Notes: generated by a model from the sequence alone, not told the origin. DNA of 64,000 nt from Cladopsammia gracilis (GCA_022457155.1 JAJGOT010000759.1:62001-126000), one strand, 5' to 3'. Counted from the stretch's first letter, positions 21,960 through 32,875 are shown. A program made the numbers and translations.

Positions 21960-23172
21960 TCATGCAGTAATAAAGACGGAATACAACCAAGAATCCCAGT
22001 CGGATATCATCTGTTTTCAATACAGCCAGCCAGGGCACATTGCTCGTTTCTGTAATAATAAATCCCATCTCGGCAAGGAGTTTTGGCCTTACGCAGTAAT
22101 GACAGCTGCGTACATATGCAATCGGTGCTTTAACAACCGCTTAAAGCAAACAGCGTACTTTGCTATCACTAGCAAGAAGACCAATCTGTCAAACATGAGA
22201 GTTTTTGGATCTGAATGCTATTCATATAAGCAGAATAAGAAGAAGTTGGATCCCAGATGCACAAAGGGATTTTCCTTGGGTATGATAAGGGGAGTCCTGC
22301 CTATCATGTGTATATCCCAGAGGTGGGCAAGATTATGAAGTACAGGGTGGTTAAGTTCCCTAGGAAAGGGGTGGAACAACAGACCCAAACAGAAAGTTCG
22401 TTGCCAAGTGATGATGATTTCATGCCATCACAATCCAATACTGATGCTACTAGTGTATCTGATGTCGGCAGATCTGGAAAGGGTACGGATAAACTTGCTA
22501 AAGGACCTGGGGCTAAGAATGAAACCAGAAACCAGACCCTACTTCCCAGTCTCCCAATGAAAGTGTGAGACGTTCTACGAGAGAGAGAAACCTCCCCAGC
22601 CTACCTGAGAGATTATGTCACAGACTTAGTGGATGATGATCAGGTACTAATAAGTGTAGACTACTGTTACAAATTTTCTGCTTTCCCTTAAACCTAGAAA
22701 GAGGCTATGGAATCGCCTGAGTCAAGAAATTAGGAGGCAGCGATGAAGGAAGAGATGAATTCTCTAGCTGAGAATAACACATTTACTTTGTCTGCTCTGC
22801 CAGGGGGCAAACATCCAGTGGGGGGGGGGGGGGGGGGACGTTGCGTGTACACTATCAAAGAAAGTTCCACCGGTGCTAGAACTTTCAAAGCAAGGTTTGT
22901 TGCTAAGGGTTACAGTCAAGTGAGAGGTGTTGATTGTCAGGAGACCTTTGCACCAACTGCTAATCTCACATCAGTGCGTGTGCTAATGCAAATAGCAGCA
23001 CAACATTTTTTTTTTTTTACCAGATGGATATGAAAACCGCATATCTCAATGCCCCTATTGATTGTGAGATCTATATGGATCCACCTGAAAGCTTTGAAGT
23101 TCCCTCAGGGAAAGAAGGGAAAATTTGTGTATAAGTTGAACAAATCTCTGTATGGATTGAAGCAGTCGGATA
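21960..23172 (+). pseudogene. Ty1/copia pol (zinc knuckle, integrase C-part, RT)
   Basis: Reading resumes with a damaged zinc knuckle (SQPGHIARFC) and jumps straight to the integrase C-terminal region (MTAAYICNRCFNN, SNMRVFGSECYSY, and after a frameshift FLGYDKGSPAYHVYIP). Protease and the integrase core are therefore deleted. RVT_2-type RT follows: RTFKARFVAKGYSQVRGVDC, QETFAPTANLTSVR, then MDMKTAYLNAP and KLNKSLYGLKQS. The frame is broken by an 18-bp G run at 22820 and a 13-bp T run at 23006, both inside conserved RT. The YxDD region lies beyond the LINE insertion and is not intact. The element is dead. Confidence 0.85.
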
Positions 23173-23605
23173 ATGTTCTTATTAACTACATCATTCTCGA
23201 GGGTAAATACTTTATCTACCGTGCTAAGCTTAATAAATCCCCCCTCTCCATTAGTCTGTTTTTAGAAAAATGTAAGAGAACGTATCAAATCGAACGTTTT
23301 ATTGCGAGAAGGAACAAAAACCTTTTTCTCCACGACAAAAAATGGGAGCCCTTCCTCCCTCTTTTGGAACAATAGCTAAAACTTTCCTTCTTTTGGTATA
23401 CAAGCTATAAGGGTTTAAGTATGTTAAAAAATACGGTTTAGTGTGAGTATCGTTCTGTAAGTATTGTAAGTATTGTTTTTGTAATAAGCGTAAGTATCGT
23501 ATTGTAAGTAGTGTAAGTACCCGACTGTAAGAAGTATATTGATTTGTAAGTAGTGTAAGCTTTGTATTGTGAAATAAAATGTTTACTCAAAAAAAAAAAA
23601 AAAAA
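23173..23605 (+). mobile_element. 5'-truncated LINE tail inserted in copia pol
   Basis: The insert starts right after copia GLKQS and encodes a LINE-type C-terminal peptide (LINYIILEGKYFIYRAKLNK, later EKCKRTYQIERFIARRNKN) ending with a stop near 23375. An untranslated tail of GTAAGTATTGTAAGTA repeats, AATAAA and an A17-18 tract at 23589-23605 follow. On both sides lies the same copia segment (about 23039-23172 and 23606-23737), so the insertion carries a target duplication of about 132 bp. The peptide resembles RT C-termini of cnidarian non-LTR retrotransposons; the clade is not resolved. Confidence 0.8.
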
Positions 23606-23737
23606 TATCAACGCCCCTATTGATTGTGAGATCTATATGGATCCACCTAAAGGCTTTGAAGTTCCCTCAGGGAAAGAAGGGAAAATTTGTGTATAAGTTG
23701 AACAAATCTCTGTATGGATTGAAGCAGTCGGATAGAA
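23606..23737 (+). repeat. Second copy of the ~132-bp target-site duplication
   Basis: This stretch repeats copia RT sequence from GCCCCTATTGATTGTGAGAT through GAAGCAGTCGGATA. It differs from the first copy by about four changes, including CCTGAAAGC versus CCTAAAGGC. Copia coding sequence continues after it (EKDFVQSPVDDCVY in one frame), confirming that this side is the original downstream flank. Confidence 0.85.
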
Positions 23738-24011
23738 ATTGAAACCATGTACTACACTGTTTCTTGCTGGAGAAGGATTTTGTTCAGAGCCCTGTTGACG
23801 ATTGTGTGTATACCAAACCAGTTACAAAGTTACAAAAGTTCAGGAGTTACATATTTGGTCCTTCAGACATTTAAGTATAAAAGTAGTGTACAAGAGTTCA
23901 TATTATATTCCTGTATCCATTTATCAACTGATAATGTGCTGCATGTTTATACTTTTAGTTATATCATGTTCATATGATTCTAGGACATACATAAAAGAGA
24001 TCAAGTGGGGA

Positions 24012-24179
24012 TGTTAGGACTGTCTCATCAATATGTGTGGTGGGATGCCTGTGTAATTTGTTATGATGCAATAAAGGTTCCCGGATGTTGTCTTTCCTCA
24101 AGGCGAAATCATGGCGTGTGTGATGTGTAGCCATTGATCCGAAAATCCGAGCAATCCTCCCTCCGTCATCAACGAAACA
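24012..24179 (+). repeat. Ty1/copia 3' LTR
   Basis: This 168-bp LTR (TGTTAGGACT to CGAAACA) is preceded by AAGTGGGGA, a polypurine tract, and followed by the TATGT duplication. It pairs with the LTR at 8751. Confidence 0.9.
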
Positions 24180-24581
24180 TATGTCGCTTATGTCGTAGTG
24201 GGAACGCCGAAAATTATAATCATAAAGACGCTTAGGATCGACATAATCATAATCATAAGAAAATGATCGGTCATTTTCTTATGATTATGATTATGTCTGT
24301 GATTATGCTTCTGTCGTAGTGGGAACGTAAAATCTAGCGCTCATAGTTGTGACCATAATGAAGTATGTTCATTCATTGTATTTTGGCCAATAAACGTCCT
24401 AGTTCCAGTAATTTGCAGTTCATGATATTCCACGATGGCGTCCAACTTTGATGAGCGTCAAATTGAAAGTCGACGGCTTGTTCGTATGTGTTTCCACTAG
24501 ATTATAACAACGTTGTGATTATGATTATGTTTATATGATTATGATTATGATCGTTATGTCGCTAGTGGAAACCAAGCCTTA

Positions 24582-25605
24582 CGGAACTGGCATTAATGCA
24601 TTTTAAATATCATTTCAAGAAAATCGACCAGACGACAGATCTAAACAAGCAGGTAAACTTCGGATAGACGCGTGGTTCGGGGGTGTTACAACTTAGTGGG
24701 TATCATTATTTTTACATTACTAATGTTTAAGTTACCTACCTACAATCGGAATCATGCTCCAGGTCAAATTTGTGAAACTTCATTTTCAGCGCCTTGTCTT
24801 GTGGAATTGAAACATTGTATACAAAGTCCATTTTATTTGGGTAATTATTTGGAAACCCGGGACTTGACAATGTATTGTTTACCACTGGACCACATTCTGC
24901 AAAAGCAAATGTATAACTTGATCAGCAATAATCAACAATTTTACCAATTGCACCGCACAGTTGGATACTCAGTTGGATATTTGTTTGTTAAGATCGAATG
25001 CTGAAGAAACTGTTACAAATACAGTCAGACGTTTCGTTTTTTACACAACATATTTTATGTGAGCACGAGCGTGTCTCCTGAGCCGACACAACACTGATGA
25101 AGGGATTATCCTTGAAACGTCTGACTGTATGTGTAACAGTTTTTCAGCACTCGATCTTAACAAACAAATTTCAATATCAACATTCAACGGGAGTGCTACG
25201 CAGTAAGAACATTTTTTGTGCTCACTAGAGATGTTTGTTAGTGTTTCAATTCGGAGGCGGAGCAGTCTTAAGGCGACTTTACATAGAGGAACAGTAAGCC
25301 GTGTAACCCGAAAGGAGGGTCATTCACCTGCGTTTCTTGTCATTTTCATAATCACTTGATTATGCTCTCTGAAATCCACACGCGACACATTTTTTCGGAA
25401 TTAATTCCAGGGGCTGGTTTCTGTTCGGACAGAGACATTGGATCGTTTGTAAGGGAAGTACCCGCTTTCTGCTTCTCCAAACTATGATAACGAAACTTTA
25501 ATTGTACAAAGTATATGAATTTCAAAGGTATATTAATTATAAAAAAAACGTCGATAATTTCGTCACATGATTTGGAATTACGTCATAATCTCCATTTTTT
25601 TATGG
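24582..25605. other. Non-coding DNA with a hammerhead-like inverted repeat
   Basis: Between about 24989 and 25163 an inverted repeat pairs GTTAAGATCGAATGCTGAA with its complement, and inside it ACAGTCAGACGTTTCG with CGAAACGTCTGACTGTAT. On the plus strand CTGATGA (25094-25100) and GAAAC (25114-25118) flank a short stem AAGG/CCTT, the core pattern of a hammerhead ribozyme. Such motifs occur in Penelope-like retroelements. No RT lies next to it, so it may be a solo terminal repeat. The 110-codon ORF at 24672 has no recognisable domain. Confidence 0.45.
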
Positions 25606-25927
25606 GTTAGGCCATAAGCTCGTTTCTGCTAACAAGCCTATTAGTTATACCACTGTTAGGCATTATTTTAAGAATAGCTTTAAGGATATTGTGCCAGATA
25701 TTTCGCTGTTTAGTACGCATTCATTAAGGGCATGCGGAGCTTCAGCCGCCGCTAATGCCGACGTAGAAGAAAGGCTTTTCCAGAGGCATGGTAGATGGAA
25801 GACGACTTCTGCCAAGAATGGTTATGTAGATAACAATTTGGACTCTAGATTGTTAGTTTCTTCGGATGTTGGGACTTTAATTTGTGTTTTCGATCAATAT
25901 TTCATTCATTTATTTCCCTTTCTTTAG
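25606..25927 (+). pseudogene. Tyrosine recombinase C-terminal fragment
   Basis: The peptide contains ISYTTVRHYFKNSFKDIV and then THSLRACGASAAANADVEER, which carries the His-x-x-Arg of tyrosine recombinases, followed by RHGRWKTTSAKNGYV with the second His/Trp site and the nucleophilic Tyr. This is the last third of a DIRS- or Crypton-type recombinase. The N-terminal domain and the first catalytic Arg are missing. The fragment is followed by a direct repeat (25934 and 26241) that may be part of the element's 3' end. Confidence 0.75.
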
Positions 25928-25933
25928 CTCTAG

Positions 25934-26300
25934 CAGGATACATCCGTCAGATGACTGACTGGCTCATCCTCAATAAACTCATTTCACATTGAGTCGTCTT
26001 TTTATTTTTCGATTAAATTTCAGTCTTTCAAATAGGTTTGATACTGTATTATAGCATTTGTCAGTTGTACCTCTGCATCCGAGGTCCAGTGCCACTGCAC
26101 TTTTATAGGGGGGTATACGTTTCCACAATTTTTGGCCACTTCTAAAGTGGTTTTTCGTTTCTGGCTTGGCACAATTTTCTGTAATTTAACATAATTAAAA
26201 TCTAATTTACAAGGTCAGGAGAATGAAAAGAATATGTTAGCAGGATACATCCGTCAGATGACTGAATGGCTCATCCTCAATAAACTCATTTCACATTGAA
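25934..26300. repeat. Direct repeat downstream of recombinase fragment
   Basis: A unit of about 60 bp containing GCAGGATACATCCGTCAGAT and CTCATCCTCAATAAACTC occurs at about 25934-25993 and again at about 26240-26299. AATAAA within each copy could act as a polyadenylation signal. The spacing suggests split or terminal direct repeats of the recombinase-bearing element. Confidence 0.6.
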
Positions 26301-26322
26301 TGTCTCGTCTTTGTGGAGTCAG

Positions 26323-27119
26323 AATGACGACTTTCTAGACGTACAGACACCTCTTGCACGTCTAGGAGGTCATATTACAGCGTAATCTTAGCGAATTCAA
26401 TATTACGACGAAATATCCATGACGTTTGCAATTCTATTATACAACGTCTTCTAAATGTCTTAATAAGGTACGTTGTAAATATGACTTAGTACATATTACG
26501 ACGTAACATTATCTTCACGGTGAATTGTTTCGTTGCGACGTAAAATTACACCGGAAATTTACGGCGTAATATTACGACGTTAAATTAGTTCCATGTCAAG
26601 TTACGACGTGATATTTTTTTAAAGGAAGAGTACGACGTAAAGTTTTTATGTGGTTAAATGTTACGTCGTAAAATTAAGACGTAAAATTACGCCATAAAAT
26701 TACGACGTAAACTTAATACGACGTTAAATTTGTTTCATGTCAAGTCATTAGGACGTGATGTGGACGTGAGTAGTAGTATGTGGACGTGTTTCATTACTGC
26801 TCAAAACACTTTGACGACTTTCTAGACGTTCAGACACCTCTAGGTGTAATTTTTACGTCGTGATAATTTCACGTCGTATAACGTAACAATTCACCGTGAA
26901 GATAACGTTACGTCGTAATATGTACCAAGTCATATTTACAACGTACTTTATTGAGACATTAAGAAGACGTTGTATAATAGAATTGTGAACGCCTGAGATA
27001 TTACGTCGTTATATTGAATTCGCTAAGATTACGTCCTAAAATTTACGTCGTAATATTTAGCACTGTAATATGACCTCCTGGACGTCCTAGAGGTGTCTGA
27101 ACGTCTAGAAAGTCGTCAA
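26323..27119. mobile_element. Foldback element rich in TTACGACGTAA palindromes
   Basis: The left end GACGACTTTCTAGACGTACA and the right end (its inverse, ending AACGTCTAGAAAGTCGTC) bound about 800 bp that fold back on themselves almost throughout, for example TTCACGGTGAATTG near 26516 with CAATTCACCGTGAAG near 26887. A third copy of the terminal sequence lies at about 26812. The body repeats the palindromic word TTACGACGTAA and variants more than a dozen times. No protein is encoded. This is a non-autonomous transposon or an evolved palindrome array. Confidence 0.7.
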
Positions 27120-27219
27120 AGTGTTTTGAGCAGTAATGAACGCCATAGAGTAGGACGTAAAAGTTTTATGTGATTAAATGTTTCGACGTAAAATTACGAC
27201 GTAAACTTAATAAGCTAAG

Positions 27220-27330
27220 GCAAAGTCTTATTGGGTTAACTTTTTACAATGTTTAATAAGTTAACGTCAAATTCTTAATAGGTTAACTTTTAAAATGTTT
27301 AATAAGTTAACGTCAAAGTCTTAACCCTTT
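27220..27330. repeat. Minisatellite block 1 (GTTAACTTT unit)
   Basis: Units combine GGGTTAACTTTTACAATGTT and TAATAAGTTAACGTCAAAGT, about 46-48 bp long. Matching blocks appear at about 28155-28200, 29043-29130, 30940-30960 and 38150-38215, so one array was probably broken up by later insertions. Confidence 0.65.
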
Positions 27331-27385
27331 TCCTCCCAAAGTCGCATATGTGTGACGATAAATAAAGCTAACCGACTAGACTGAC

Positions 27386-27521
27386 CGGTGCGATAAGCCT
27401 CCACTCTTAGACAGTTCCACTTTTGTCGTTTAGTTGGGTGGAAGCGGATGAATCTTGCAGTTACTTCCACTGGTAACTTGTGTTGGTCAACTGTGTTGCT
27501 GTCGCCCGCCCTATGAAATTC
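27386..27521 (-). CDS. F5/8 type C (discoidin) domain, exon 2 of 2 seen
   Basis: On the minus strand an acceptor TTTTATAG at 27523-27522 opens a phase-0 exon whose translation, FHRAGDSNTVDQHKLPVEVT then ARFIRFHPTKRQKWNCLRVE, is the second half of an F5/8 type C domain. The RFIRxxP and LRVE strands are diagnostic. It ends at a plausible donor G|GTCAGT (27386/27385). If that donor is not used, the frame stays open to a TAA at 27311. It continues directly from the exon at 27781-28112 across a 259-bp intron. Such domains bind carbohydrate or phospholipid in secreted or membrane proteins. The rest of the gene is not visible. Confidence 0.8.
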
Positions 27522-27780
27522 CTATAAAATTCAACAGCAGTGATAAATTGATAACTTAAAACCGTTCTATAAGTAAATTGTCATAGGTAATCCTTTGATA
27601 TGAATGTCTTGACCTTTCATAATTATAATGGTCACAATGCTTCTTTAAGCCTCATCAAACAGAAAAACACCAAGTGTAGTGCATGATGTTATTTTGTTAG
27701 AAGAAAAATCAACCGTTTAAAGAGATACCTTAGAAAGTCCTTTATTTTTTTTGTATACATGTATGTAAACGAAATCATAC

Positions 27781-28112
27781 CACTTCCGCGCCATTTCCAT
27801 CCGTGTATGTTGTCCAAGTGTTCCCGTCAGATGAATACGACAGCTTGAAGTCTGTCACCCATTCATTGCCATTTCTGTCTCCCTGTGTAGCAACACCATA
27901 AACTTGAATTTTTTTCCCAAGATCAACCTGCAACCAGTCATCAGCCCTGCTTGGTTCTTTTGCACACCAGCCATCACCTCTGTCACCGTAGAGTCGACCA
28001 TATGCTGCCTGAAAACGTCTACCGTGCTGCGTAGAAGCTGTTAGTTGATTGTCAGGAATTTTTGATAGGTGTGATATTCCTACAGGGTACGTGTAGCAAA
28101 CATCTGCCGATC
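27781..28112 (-). CDS. F5/8 type C (discoidin) domain, exon 1 of 2 seen
   Basis: A 332-nt exon without its own ATG lies between an acceptor ATTTCCAG and a donor G|GTATGA. Its translation includes ISHLSKIPDNQLTAST, then RLYGDRGDGWCAKEPSRADD, WLQVDLGKKIQVYGVATQGD and FKLSYSSDGNTWTTY. This is the canonical first two-thirds of a discoidin domain: IPDxQxTAS, the W.QVDLG strand, VATQG, and the YSxDGxxW loop. It ends in phase 0 and joins the next exon in frame. The gene runs right to left. Its other exons and its promoter were not found. Confidence 0.85.
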
Positions 28113-28205
28113 CTGGAAATTAACACGTCTTAGTTTAAAGGTATATCATGGGGATTAATGGGTTAACTTTTAGAATGTTTATAGGTAAACTTCAAAGTCT
28201 TAAAA

Positions 28206-29038
28206 CAGGGGCCGCGCAGCAAGTTTTCGAGTGGGGGGGCTAAAGAAGAATGCGTGTAGGAAATTTTTTTTTTTGTGGGCGGGGGGGGGGGGGGGGGGGG
28301 GGCGGGGGTGGCATGCTTATGGATTTCTATTCAATTTCTCTAAAGTGACGGAGAATGCTATTACAACGATAAAACTATTGATTTTTTTCCACATCTTCAG
28401 TGATGTTGCTATCGGGTCTGAAAATTCACCATCACTAAGATTGTTATGTTATACTACTGATATCAACCTTTAATTGCTATAAATAAGCCAGAAATCCAAC
28501 GATTTTGCTTGAGCTGCCTTGAACTAAACGCTGTATAATTACTCAGCAATTATTGCACGAGGCTGAGTATGATATGAAGAGTTATGCAGATCGAGGGGGT
28601 AATCCGCCAAAGCCGAAGCCTTGAGCCGTGTGGATAACAAAGCCGAGTTCAATAATTGTTTAATTATTCATTCAAAATATTTACACGGCAAAACAAAACG
28701 GTAACTGAAAATAATTTAGTGAATGATATTTAAGTTACAAAACAACAACGCGTTTTACTGATTGGTCCGCAGGAAAAAGAAGCCATTTAAAAGACGTTTA
28801 CCCTTGCTAGGTTAGAAGCGAAAAAATATTTTACAATTGTAACGACTAATGCTTCATTCTGTCTATTTATCTGCGCGTTTGTCTTTGCCAGTAACTCTGG
28901 TCACTTTCGAATTAACGATTTTTTATAATTTTTCACTCCGTTACTTTTGTTAAATTATTTTTTGTTTAATTTATTTTCATTCTTGCAAAAAGTGGGGGGG
29001 CTAAAGCCCCCCCAGCCCCTCCCTCTGCGCGGTCCCTG
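28206..29038. mobile_element. MITE with CAGGGRCCGCGCAG termini
   Basis: The left end CAGGGGCCGCGCAGCAAG and the inverse of the right end CAGGGACCGCGCAG form the inverted repeats. The duplication TAAAA flanks it (28201-28205 and 29039-29043). Inner GGGGGGGCTAAAG words occur at both ends in the same orientation. A G22 tract at 28281 lies inside. There is no transposase. A second element at 32877-34740 shares the CAGGGGC start and also has a 5-bp duplication. Confidence 0.75.
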
Positions 29039-29042
29039 TAAA

Positions 29043-30425
29043 AGGTTAACTTTTACAATATTTAATAACTTAACTTTAAAGTCTTAATGGGTTAACTTTT
29101 AGAATATTTAATAAGTTAACTTCGAAGTCTTAGGTTGTGTTTTCACTAGGCCGATTTACTTGCTGAACATTCTTTCTAGGTGTTTGTTTACAGACCGACA
29201 TTTACTAGTTAAACGTGACATCTGTTTTCACTGTGAAATTTAACCCGGAATTTAACCCTCAAGCTCAGAAGATTCAATTACAAAAGCGCGCAACTTTCAA
29301 AAATGGTGGGAGATGAAGCATTTTCAGTGACTTCTCTTCTATTGATTCTCGCTATATTTATGCGAAGGAGAAGGGGTTTCTTAGAGAGGATGCGGTCAAT
29401 GTCGGCGGGTGCTTGTAGAGGGAGATGCATGTGGCATAAATTGCAGTGGAACTACTGGTGATGGGCATTTCGGTAACTGGTTCTGCACGCCGGCGCCATG
29501 AAATAAATGGGGTCCTGGCCGAGGAACTGGAGAATCTAACGGGGCCGGAGGAATTTTAAATCGAAAGAAATGGGAAGGATTGTTGAACTCATCTGCCACG
29601 TTAAAAGTTCTGTTTTGCAAACTGAACCACTAAACCACGAAGCGAACGTCTGGCAAATAATATTATTTGGCAGGCGTCTGTCATTACGCGCAATGCGATT
29701 GGCTGCGGTATTTATCGGGACAAGTTATACCATCTCGCGAGGTACTATAACTCTGCATGAATTTCCGGTCAAAAAGGCGAGATAATCCCTTCTTTTGCCT
29801 TGTGAAAACAGTCTGCATTTTTAACCCGATTCAGCCTGGGCTTTTTTTGAGTTTCTGAGCCTGGGGGGGGGGGGGGCACATTGACACCCCTCCCCCCCTT
29901 CGTAACTTCAAGAACATTAAGGCTATGACAATGAAACCTATAGGGTACATAGAACGTCCAGAACTGTCTCCTTTGCGGTCCGCACAATGGAACGATGACG
30001 TCATATGACGTAGTTATTAGGTAATTAATTATGCGGCCGCCATCTTGGATCCGACATCTTGGATTTCTGAATTTTTTTAAAACCTCTTAAAAACCGTCCA
30101 AATTCCCCCAAAATTAATGAAAACCAATAAATAAACGTTAAATGACGTAAAAATACAAAAGTTTTACCAATAAACATTGTTTTTCTTCATTCAAAGGTAT
30201 AAATATGCAAATTTCAAAAAAACATGGCTGTCAAAATCTTGTTGCCATGGAAACATCAAGTCACGTGATCCAAAAATTGTCATATCAAATTGTTGCCAGA
30301 TAAATTTTAGGAAAAGTCACAAAGTTTGATGTCGTTTCAATACATATTAAGGATGTTATGAATGTTCAAAGTTAGCGCGGGCACTTTGTGCCCACCCCCC
30401 TCCCCCCCATGCCGAATAGGGTTAA
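29043..30425. other. Minisatellite block and unassigned element DNA
   Basis: 29043-29130 repeats the GTTAACTTTTAGAATATTT minisatellite. From about 29131 (AGGTTGTGTTTTCACTAGG) a possible larger element begins. Its inverse CTAGTGAAAACATAGC lies near 30918, which would give an element of about 1.8 kb holding the TTAA MITE. A 53-codon ORF at 29303 (start MVGDEAFSVTSLLLILAIFM) is not recognised. A G14 run lies at 29863. Confidence 0.35.
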
Positions 30426-30840
30426 AGGCCTATTTACACGCTGCGATTTGTCGGGCCGATTTGTCGGCCACGACAAATCGTGCGCGCGCTCTTTGTACAG
30501 TGCAAGCATTGAATATGAACTTTTTTTTACTTCAAAACTTTTCTGCTAAGAACTTCTTAAAAAACAAATGATATCCAATAGGTTATTTAGGTTGTTGTTA
30601 GTTTAAATACTGCAGATAAAATTTGTTTTGCGTGATTTCTTGTCCAGATTGAGTTTTCGTTCTTAAAATCGGGCCCGACACGCGAAAATCTGTGAAGCGA
30701 TCACAGATTTTTTCCGAATCGGCCGACATGTCGGACTGAAATCGCGCGCGCATCGGGTCGCCATTTACACGCGCCGATTTGCATCACGATTTCTCGGGGC
30801 CGACAAATCGGCACGACAAATCGCAGCGTGTAAATAGGCC
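30426..30840. mobile_element. piggyBac-like MITE (TTAA target)
   Basis: TTAA at 30422-30425 and 30841-30844 flanks inverted ends AGGCCTATTTACACGCTGCG and its complement CGCAGCGTGTAAATAGGCC. Inner GATTTGTCG words are repeated several times in both orientations. The exact TTAA duplication suggests cross-mobilisation by a piggyBac-type transposase. It is non-coding. Confidence 0.8.
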
Positions 30841-30984
30841 TTAACTCGCTAAACGCAAAACGATGTGTTTTCGCTGTATTTCCGGACTTTTCTGGCTTTA
30901 TCTAGTTAAACTTTTTCTAGTGAAAACATAGCTTTAATAGGTTAAATCTTTGAATGTTTAAGAGTGAATGTCACTAAAAATCAA

Positions 30985-32422
30985 AGATGATCATCAAAAT
31001 CGCGGACACAGCTAAAAGTTCGATTTCCTTGATCCTTTTTTTGTTGATACACTATGGTAACGGGGTTAGTTTGTTCTAATATTCGCTTGTTTACGAGTAA
31101 TTAAACAAAAACCGTTGGGTCCGTACTGATCCAAATTTGCTTATTCGAAGGAACGAAATTTCGTATTGTTTGTGGCGGTCTCACGTAATCGAAAAATAGA
31201 CTGTAAATATTTTCTTGATATTAAGTTATAGTTTGGTCCTTAGTCAATGTAACGATGCTAAAAAAGGTAGTTATTTTCTTTTAACAGACAAGTTGTGAGC
31301 CTTTATTCGAAGCCAGTTTTAAGCCTTTTTTGAATAGCTCTGAGGTGGCCTAAAATACCTGCCAAAAAACCCTGTCGGTACGCCAAAATAAATCCACACT
31401 ACTGTGGGAAAGGACAACTAATGTTAGTTTTGCTAGCATTTTCTTGGGATCTCTTTTAGTTTTGCGATGCGACCTCCTTGAAGTTTCCTAATTTGACATA
31501 TTTTCCGACGGCCGACATATTGAAACTATAGCGCAAAGCATCCAAACAAAATTTACACCGCTTTTAAAAAATCCAAGAATGACGCAGCTTTATAGAACGT
31601 TGTTTGTATCTTATGTTTAAAATAACATAAATCGGTGAAAAGTAGTTTACACAACCCGGTGAACCGAATGTAAACAGCTACCTAACACCAACCTTTAGAA
31701 TTTCGCCGGCCGTGATTGAAACATCAACTACATTCTGTTGAAACCGTCAGCTACAGATTTCCTCCCTGCCAGTTCAGATCATTTTGTCTCGCATTGTGGA
31801 TGATAATATTTATAAAATCTTGTTTGAGAACTACATTCACTGATCACACGATAAGAATGAGTAATCAGACCGTTACATGCGCCGTGAAAACATTTCAGTG
31901 TAAATATTCCCGCGGTACGCGTTGCTACAAAAAATGTCAAAGTTGAATGTCATTAATTACGACTCAAAAAATACATTATAAATTCAATTTGTACTAAAAA
32001 TTCGAATTGATATTGTTTTCTTTTTCAATCGCGTCTGAAATGGTTACCTCCTTTGAAACGTAGAGTATCTTGCTCCAATTTTAGTCGTCTTGCATGACAT
32101 TGTAGCTTCTACTGCCTGCATTCCGTATTTGATTATGCGAAAGATAGTTGTGTAGTATCTTGTAAAGTTAGAACAGCCAATGAAACAAATAAAAGTCTTG
32201 TACAAGGGAAAATGACATCAAAATGGTGAATAAAGACACTATATTGGTTTGCCTTCAACGAGGAGTTGTTCTCTCTTTTATAATTGAACTATGCACTGAA
32301 ATGGACAACGTTTTGAGCTGTCAATTTTCTTTTACTACCGTAAATGGCGGATTCTAGTATCAATTTGTTTTCGCTGTCTCAGTAAAACAAAAGTAGTTTC
32401 TGGATATTCGAATTCGGAGAAT
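30985..32422. other. AT-rich element interior, no gene seen
   Basis: No domain, RNA gene or repeat is recognised. Short ORFs (for example at 31716) have no supporting signal. Confidence 0.35.
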
Positions 32423-32875
32423 ATGTCTTATCAAATTAAAGAATGGCTTGTACTTTCTCTCTTTTGGTCAGTGGAGAATGTGGGCTTGATTCAAGATCAA
32501 AGCCGGACTCAGTCATGTGAGATCGGTGCCTATTGTATGCATCAGTCACGCACCACGAATATATCGTGCCACAACAAATTGCTTAAGTTTAGTTGTTGCG
32601 AAACCGAAGTTGAACTTATTTTAGCGCGAAGTGCCTGCTTCCAAACGCCAGCAAACATCCAGGAAATAACCATCTGTTCTTTACTGACCGCGCAAGGTTG
32701 GGCATTGGCTGGCGGAGGTCGCGATCCGTTAGGCTATAATAACAGTAATATGTCTTTATTCATTCGACAAACAAGGCTGTGTAGTGTTTCACAGAACTTT
32801 CGGGGTACAACGAAGACTCGAAGAAAAACGCTGAACGGAGCTGTAGCTTTTCTTAGTCTAAATTCATATCATTGA
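32423..32875 (+). other. 150-codon ORF of unknown status
   Basis: An ATG-initiated frame is open for 150 codons and is Cys-rich in the middle (YCMHQSRTTNISCHNKLLKF). No family is recognised. It runs up to the border of the CAGGGGC MITE at 32877, so its end is fixed by the insertion. It may be chance or part of a lost transposon protein. Confidence 0.2.

Larger units (their letters stand above)
8690..24581. mobile_element. Outer MITE split by a copia insertion
   Basis: The left half (8690-8745) begins TTAGGCTTGGTTCCCACTAG and runs into repeated ATAATC words. The right end (about 24521-24581) is its inverted match, TAAGGCTTGGTTTCCACTAG in reverse complement, again followed by ATCATAATCATAATCAT. 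Removing the copia element leaves an element of roughly 450 bp. It contains a further near-perfect palindrome at about 24241-24296 (CATAATCATAATCATAAG arms). I infer a non-autonomous DNA transposon with long AT-rich inverted arms that served as the copia target. Confidence 0.7.
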
